18,326 bases of DNA from Bacteroidota bacterium. GTDB taxonomy: Bacteria > Bacteroidota > Bacteroidia > Bacteroidales > VadinHA17. The notes beneath the pieces are model-generated. The model had not been told where the DNA came from and did no database searches. It was given only the letters and a program-made list of their open reading frames with translations. Position numbers and translations under genes: made by a program. Below are positions 14,091 through 18,326 of this stretch, piece after piece. The stretch lies in the NCBI GenBank assembly GCA_030628785.1, contig DAOVQI010000012.1, positions 1 to 18,326 of the forward strand, read 5' to 3'. Position 1 is the first letter of the stretch. Every line of letters begins with the position of its first letter.

Positions 14091-15277
14091 TAATTGTTTG
14101 ATTTATTTAAAAGACGAAATGAATCAAAATCAAAAGTAAGTGAGAACCGTAAGGTCCGTGCAAGGGGGTGATTCTGGATTGTAGGAATCAGATAGGCAAA
14201 ATCGAGGGAAAAAATGTTCAGTCGCAGTCCCAGACCTGCTGTAAAAAATTTCCGGTTGCCTTTTGTTGCATGCTCATGAAAATATCCGGTTCTAACGGCA
14301 AATTGCTGCGAATACCAATATTCAATGCCAAATGAAAAAGTGATTTCATGCAATTCTTCCTTAAATCCGTTTGGTGCATCATAGAATGATTGTAACATTC
14401 CGACAGGTACAGATACAAACGGATTTTTTCCCCTTAAAATGGTTATTCCGGTAGAATCGTAAATAGGTGGAGTAGGTACAAGAAGCTTGTTAATATCCGC
14501 TGCAAAAGTAATGGAATTATAGTTATCTAATTTAATCATTAATGCACTACCTAGTCGCAGGTTTATCGGTATAAAATCCGGTTCCTGATCGTCGGTATAT
14601 GTCATTTTAGATCCTATATTTGAAATGTCAATGCCAAAAGCCAACCGGGAATCCCGGTCGAATAGTTGAATATCATCTTCGAAATAGGAAGAAACATCTG
14701 CTGCAAATGAAATGCCGGGTTTGGTTTCAGTTCCACCAACATGAGTGCCGCCGGTCAGGTTCGAATAAATGTACCGGAATGCTATTGCGCCGGAGAATTT
14801 CTTGGCAAATTTCCGTGAGTAAGCAAGATCAATGGCGAACTCATTGGGATTAAAATTTCTGGTTTCATTTCCAAAATGATCGGTAAATACAATGTTTCCC
14901 AATGAAAAATAAAGCAATGAACCACTAATAACTTGTTTGTCATCAAGCCTTTTATAGCCCGTAAGGTAAGCCAGGTTAATATCAGGCACTAAATTTCTCA
15001 GCCATGGAGAATAGGAAAGCCCTACTCCACCATCACCATCAATAAAGGAATATTTTGCCGGATTCCAATGCAGGGAATTGAGGTCAGGGGTTGTTGCAAC
15101 CCCTACATCACCCATGGCACCGGATCGGGAATCCGGAGCGATTGTAAGGAATGGAACAACCGACTGAATTGTATTAATTTCCCCTGTTACTTCTCCTGTT
15201 GTGATTTGCGAAAAAGAAATCAACGGAAGGGTGCATGCAACCACTAACAGCACCAGGAACTTTCTAACCTTATTCAT
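14090..15277 (-). CDS. porV: Type IX secretion outer membrane protein PorV
   Basis: The 395-residue protein has a signal peptide (about residues 1-23, ending FSQ) and then the PorV signature QSVVPFLTIAPDSRSGAMGD (residues 38-57) near the N-terminus. The rest alternates aromatic and small residues as expected of a 14-strand FadL-like barrel. PorV (LptO) shuttles secreted cargo from the translocon to the PorU attachment complex at the cell surface. It follows porU by 56 bp on the same strand and overlaps ispF by one base. The cargo-related neighbours and signature favour PorV over the paralogue PorQ. Confidence 0.93.
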   Translation of the reverse strand: MNKVRKFLVLLVVACTLPLISFSQITTGEVTGEINTIQSVVPFLTIAPDSRSGAMGDVGVATTPDLNSLHWNPAKYSFIDGDGGVGLSYSPWLRNLVPDINLAYLTGYKRLDDKQVISGSLLYFSLGNIVFTDHFGNETRNFNPNEFAIDLAYSRKFAKKFSGAIAFRYIYSNLTGGTHVGGTETKPGISFAADVSSYFEDDIQLFDRDSRLAFGIDISNIGSKMTYTDDQEPDFIPINLRLGSALMIKLDNYNSITFAADINKLLVPTPPIYDSTGITILRGKNPFVSVPVGMLQSFYDAPNGFKEELHEITFSFGIEYWYSQQFAVRTGYFHEHATKGNRKFFTAGLGLRLNIFSLDFAYLIPTIQNHPLARTLRFSLTFDFDSFRLLNKSNN

Positions 15278-15333
15278 TTTAACTTAAAATTCGGGTTCAC
15301 AAAGATAAAATATTTATTTGTATTGAAATTACA

Positions 15334-18326
15334 TCATCTTAGAATGACCAGCTTTTGTGTTTTTACAACCATCTGATTATTTGAAGAACGTACCTGAAGA
15401 CGATATATGTATATACCGGTGCCAATTTTATTTCCATGATCGTCCAGACCATCCCAGATAATCGGATCTGAACGAAATCCATCAGAGTAAATTTGTGTTT
15501 CAATCGTTTTGATGATTTTACCAGATAATGTGAATACCTGAAGTAAAATATTCAACTCTGAGTCAGCTTGATTGTGCTCAAACACAAACGAGGTGTTATC
15601 AGTAAAAGGATTGGGGTAATTGAATAATTCTTCGATAATAAAACCGGATGATCTTGTTACTACAAATTCTATTGATGCTTCAGCTGAATTGTTCAATACA
15701 TCCCAGATTTTTAGTACAACATTATGATTGCCCTCAGACAGACCGGATAGCTGATATTCAATTTTCCCATTCTGGTAACTGTTAAGGTCAGATTCATAAT
15801 AATTATTGAGAACAATCAGATTCCTGTAGTCGTCATCCAGAACAGCAGTAATATCGTGCCCTATCCCGTTTCCAACAGTATTTATGCCATTGGGGTCGTT
15901 TATAAAAGCCAGAATTTTGGGATTCTCGTCGGTTATTCCACCTGAAACAAAATTTCGATTGTTCATATACAAATCAATTTCCGGTCCCTCCATATCAGAA
16001 ATTATTTCAGTACTGAATCCTCCAATCAGGATTTCCTTATAAACCCCATTGGCATCAAAAACCGAATTAGTTGCATAATAGTTTATTTTTCCGTAATCGA
16101 TGTTATAGGAAATATCTTTAGGCACAACAAATGAAAATGAAAAATTACCATTTGAAGCAGACGCTTTTCCCTTGTAAAGAACATTATCCTGCACCATAAA
16201 TTGCATAACGGGTGTTTCATCGTTTCCAAGTGTGGTAACGGTTGAAGGTTTGTCAAACACCATTGGATAAACTATTCCGGAAAATGTATCCAGGATTTCA
16301 CCGGTAAGATTCTCAATATGGCCTGAAATCGTAACCCGGCTTAATGCTTCAAGTGTATCGGCGGTTTCAATATCATGACCATTTATTGAATCGGTAATGA
16401 TATTATACAGAGGATAAGAAAGCGCCAGAGCAGGGTCTCCCAATAACGTAAAATTTCTTTTATTAATGCCCGATCCTGATACATTCTTTGTTAACCGTAA
16501 TATATCACCTAATTTGTAAGGTTTCATCTGCGAGTCCCTTTTAAATGCGTATTTATAAAAATTTTGATTTAAAATAAAATTTGGACTCGAATATACCAGC
16601 CGGGTTGTGGTTAACAATCCTATGCCTCCCCCAAAGGGATTTAAAATTACCTTTTCTCCTGCCGAAGTCTTCTTTTTTATTTCTCCATTGGCATCCATGT
16701 CTATATCATCAAAACGGCTAAATTCACAAGTTGCTGTAATAAACAAAGGCAACCTGTTCTTGTTCTTCCAGGAAGAAATATCACCCATACTTAATATCTG
16801 CTCATGGGCAAGCCCACGTTCGTTACCGTGCCCGGTATAGTTGATAATAAGAGCACCCGAATTAATTCGGTTATTGATTGCAGTGTTTACTTCAGGATAT
16901 GATTCTCCTCTTGGGGAGGAAACCTGAGGATAGGCATCCAGAAAAATTTTTTGCACATTAAAGCTGGGATAGACAGTATCAATAAAAGTTGCAAGCGTGT
17001 TGGCATCTCTCATATGAATATTATTATCTTCATCATCACCAATAAAACAAATAATGTTTCTCCAATCGCGCATGGCTTCCGGATTTCCATACCTGGTTAT
17101 TTTGTCAACAATTTTCTGGGCTTCCTCATCTGTGGTTACCGGTAACCTGCCTATTCCAATATCAATCAATCCGGAAGAGCCACCCTCCGTATCATCAAGA
17201 AGACCAAAAAAGTCATCGGTTACATATGACTGTGTGGGTCTAAGGGAGTTTTCTGATTGATAGGTTAAAATATAATTCGTGTTATTTTCATGTTCTGAGA
17301 TGTTATCGAAAGAGCCATCACCAAACAATAACAAGTACTTGATAAGATTTTCAGGTGTCCCACGGTCATAAATCATTTTAACAAAATCCCTGATAGCAGC
17401 AACGTCAGGTGCCCCGGAGGAAAATTCATTAAAAATTTGTCCGGGAGTAACCACTTCAATTGCCAAATTGTCTGAATTTATGTGATATTCCGCCAGTTGA
17501 TTTGCCTGGTCAAGAAAATCAGGATGAGTAACGATAATCATATCTCTATGTCTAAGCCCATGAAGATTCTGATTTTCAACAGCTTCATCCATTACTTCAG
17601 GTATCAGGTATGAAGTTCCATCAAAGGCTATGAATTGCCGTAAAGAATCAGTATGTACCTTTATTGTAAGATCTCCTTCAATCAGAGTGGTTTCAATTTG
17701 CCGGATATTAAATATGTCGGTTATGTCCCAGATTATTGTTGTTGGGCTAGCCCCGGTAAGTTTAAATAGAGCAATATTACCTTCGCCAACAGATTCAAGA
17801 TCACGAAAATGCAGATGACCTTCCTCCATTGTCAAATTCCTTTTTGCATTGAGGATAATATAATCAAGCCAGCATTGGGCTGTGGAATATCCATTATTTA
17901 AAAATTGAAGTGAAATAGTAACTTCATCTGTACTTGAAAGAAAGGTATTTTGCATTGTTTTAGCCATGGCATAGTCAGAAGTAAAAATGCCTATATTCAC
18001 AGGTGAAAGTGTTAATGACCCGAAAGACTGATTGTTAGCGTTAAAAACGATTGAACTGAACTTGGCAGAACGCGCCAGTACCCTGGATTTAATTTTTATT
18101 GACCGGGATGTTACCAGGTTTGGAAAAGTAAAATTAAAATGATTGGGCGCAAAGGCTGAAAGGGGTTCAAACCATTGACGGCCGGACTTTATCAGGTTTA
18201 CCACCTGGTTTTCGTGAAAAGAAAATTCATCAAAAGTACTTACAATGTTACTTATGTTTCCGTCAGATTGTTCTTCTATAGAAATGGTTTTTCCTTCACC
18301 CGCATCGGAAGTGATAAAATAATAGG
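15334..18326 (-). CDS. porU: Type IX secretion sortase PorU (5' partial)
   Basis: PorU is the surface cysteine peptidase that removes the C-terminal sorting domain of type IX cargo and links cargo to surface lipopolysaccharide. The frame is open to the window edge. The GTG at 18204 is an internal valine: upstream codons read on as SIEEQ...FHENQVVNLIKSGRQWFEP, a family-like region, so the start lies outside. The gingipain-like C25 domain follows, with LLLFGDGSFDN. The likely catalytic His is in NYTGHGNERG and the likely catalytic Cys in ITATCEFSRFDD. A C-terminal immunoglobulin-like module has NYPNPFTDNTSF and GTGIYIYRLQVRS. About 997 codons are visible. It is first in the visible porU-porV-ispF run. 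Confidence 0.95.
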   Translation of the reverse strand, partial: YYFITSDAGEGKTISIEEQSDGNISNIVSTFDEFSFHENQVVNLIKSGRQWFEPLSAFAPNHFNFTFPNLVTSRSIKIKSRVLARSAKFSSIVFNANNQSFGSLTLSPVNIGIFTSDYAMAKTMQNTFLSSTDEVTISLQFLNNGYSTAQCWLDYIILNAKRNLTMEEGHLHFRDLESVGEGNIALFKLTGASPTTIIWDITDIFNIRQIETTLIEGDLTIKVHTDSLRQFIAFDGTSYLIPEVMDEAVENQNLHGLRHRDMIIVTHPDFLDQANQLAEYHINSDNLAIEVVTPGQIFNEFSSGAPDVAAIRDFVKMIYDRGTPENLIKYLLLFGDGSFDNISEHENNTNYILTYQSENSLRPTQSYVTDDFFGLLDDTEGGSSGLIDIGIGRLPVTTDEEAQKIVDKITRYGNPEAMRDWRNIICFIGDDEDNNIHMRDANTLATFIDTVYPSFNVQKIFLDAYPQVSSPRGESYPEVNTAINNRINSGALIINYTGHGNERGLAHEQILSMGDISSWKNKNRLPLFITATCEFSRFDDIDMDANGEIKKKTSAGEKVILNPFGGGIGLLTTTRLVYSSPNFILNQNFYKYAFKRDSQMKPYKLGDILRLTKNVSGSGINKRNFTLLGDPALALSYPLYNIITDSINGHDIETADTLEALSRVTISGHIENLTGEILDTFSGIVYPMVFDKPSTVTTLGNDETPVMQFMVQDNVLYKGKASASNGNFSFSFVVPKDISYNIDYGKINYYATNSVFDANGVYKEILIGGFSTEIISDMEGPEIDLYMNNRNFVSGGITDENPKILAFINDPNGINTVGNGIGHDITAVLDDDYRNLIVLNNYYESDLNSYQNGKIEYQLSGLSEGNHNVVLKIWDVLNNSAEASIEFVVTRSSGFIIEELFNYPNPFTDNTSFVFEHNQADSELNILLQVFTLSGKIIKTIETQIYSDGFRSDPIIWDGLDDHGNKIGTGIYIYRLQVRSSNNQMVVKTQKLVILR

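Noticed and set aside
18202..18204. GTG at 18204 as the porU start
   Set aside because: The same frame continues open to the window end with a family-like sequence, so the gene is cut by the window edge.
1..18326. A dedicated defence, toxin-antitoxin, phage or biosynthetic system
   Set aside because: All protein genes of size fit housekeeping or known envelope families; none of the usual effector, nuclease or transposase motifs is present.

Overview
The window looks like a chromosomal segment from a member of Bacteroidota (most like Bacteroidales or Marinilabiliales; order-level placement is inference). The reasons are the type IX secretion genes porU and porV, promoter motifs of the TAnnTTTG type, the AT-rich base composition, the family-typical lemA/TPM and alaS/M23/merR groupings, and intergenic DNA full of short palindromes and direct repeats. 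Most of the genes are ordinary conserved genes. The unusual content is in the spacers and in one broken gene.

Layout. 1-240 is the end of a ChaN-like haem-binding-fold gene. 241-680 is a repeat-rich convergent spacer. 681-3302 (minus) is alaS. Divergent from it is a probable operon of an M23 endopeptidase and a beta-propeller protein with a TTG start (3456-5995), then a small MerR-type regulator (6271-6606). A 344-bp MITE-like element (6613-6956) fills the next spacer. It is followed by nif3 (6994-7714), which has lost its middle and part of its metal site, and by a coiled-coil zinc-ribbon gene (7717-8568) whose 3' end overlaps a convergent TPM gene. The lemA/TPM/TPM cluster (8488-10806, minus) is split by a repeat element. 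A lone urocanate hydratase gene (11367-13376) follows. The right end (13608-18326, minus) is a coupled porU-porV-ispF operon: PorU and PorV mature and attach type IX cargo at the cell surface, and IspF makes isoprenoid precursors.

The most noteworthy signal is an interspersed intergenic element present three times in one orientation (294-531, 9329-9533, 10905-11063). Each copy has a phased 7-bp tandem tract (6, 9 and 4 units), a constant 23-bp linker, and a 105-bp AT-rich module bounded by 16-bp inverted arms that match at 15 positions. By hand count the 105-bp modules are about 91-95% identical. No transposase or RNA product is visible for it. A second, unrelated element (6613-6956) has 21-bp imperfect inverted ends and an interior that can fold into a perfectly abutting three-way junction containing the very stable GCGAAGC mini-hairpin. 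I see no rRNA, tRNA, CRISPR array, phage or recognisable defence system.
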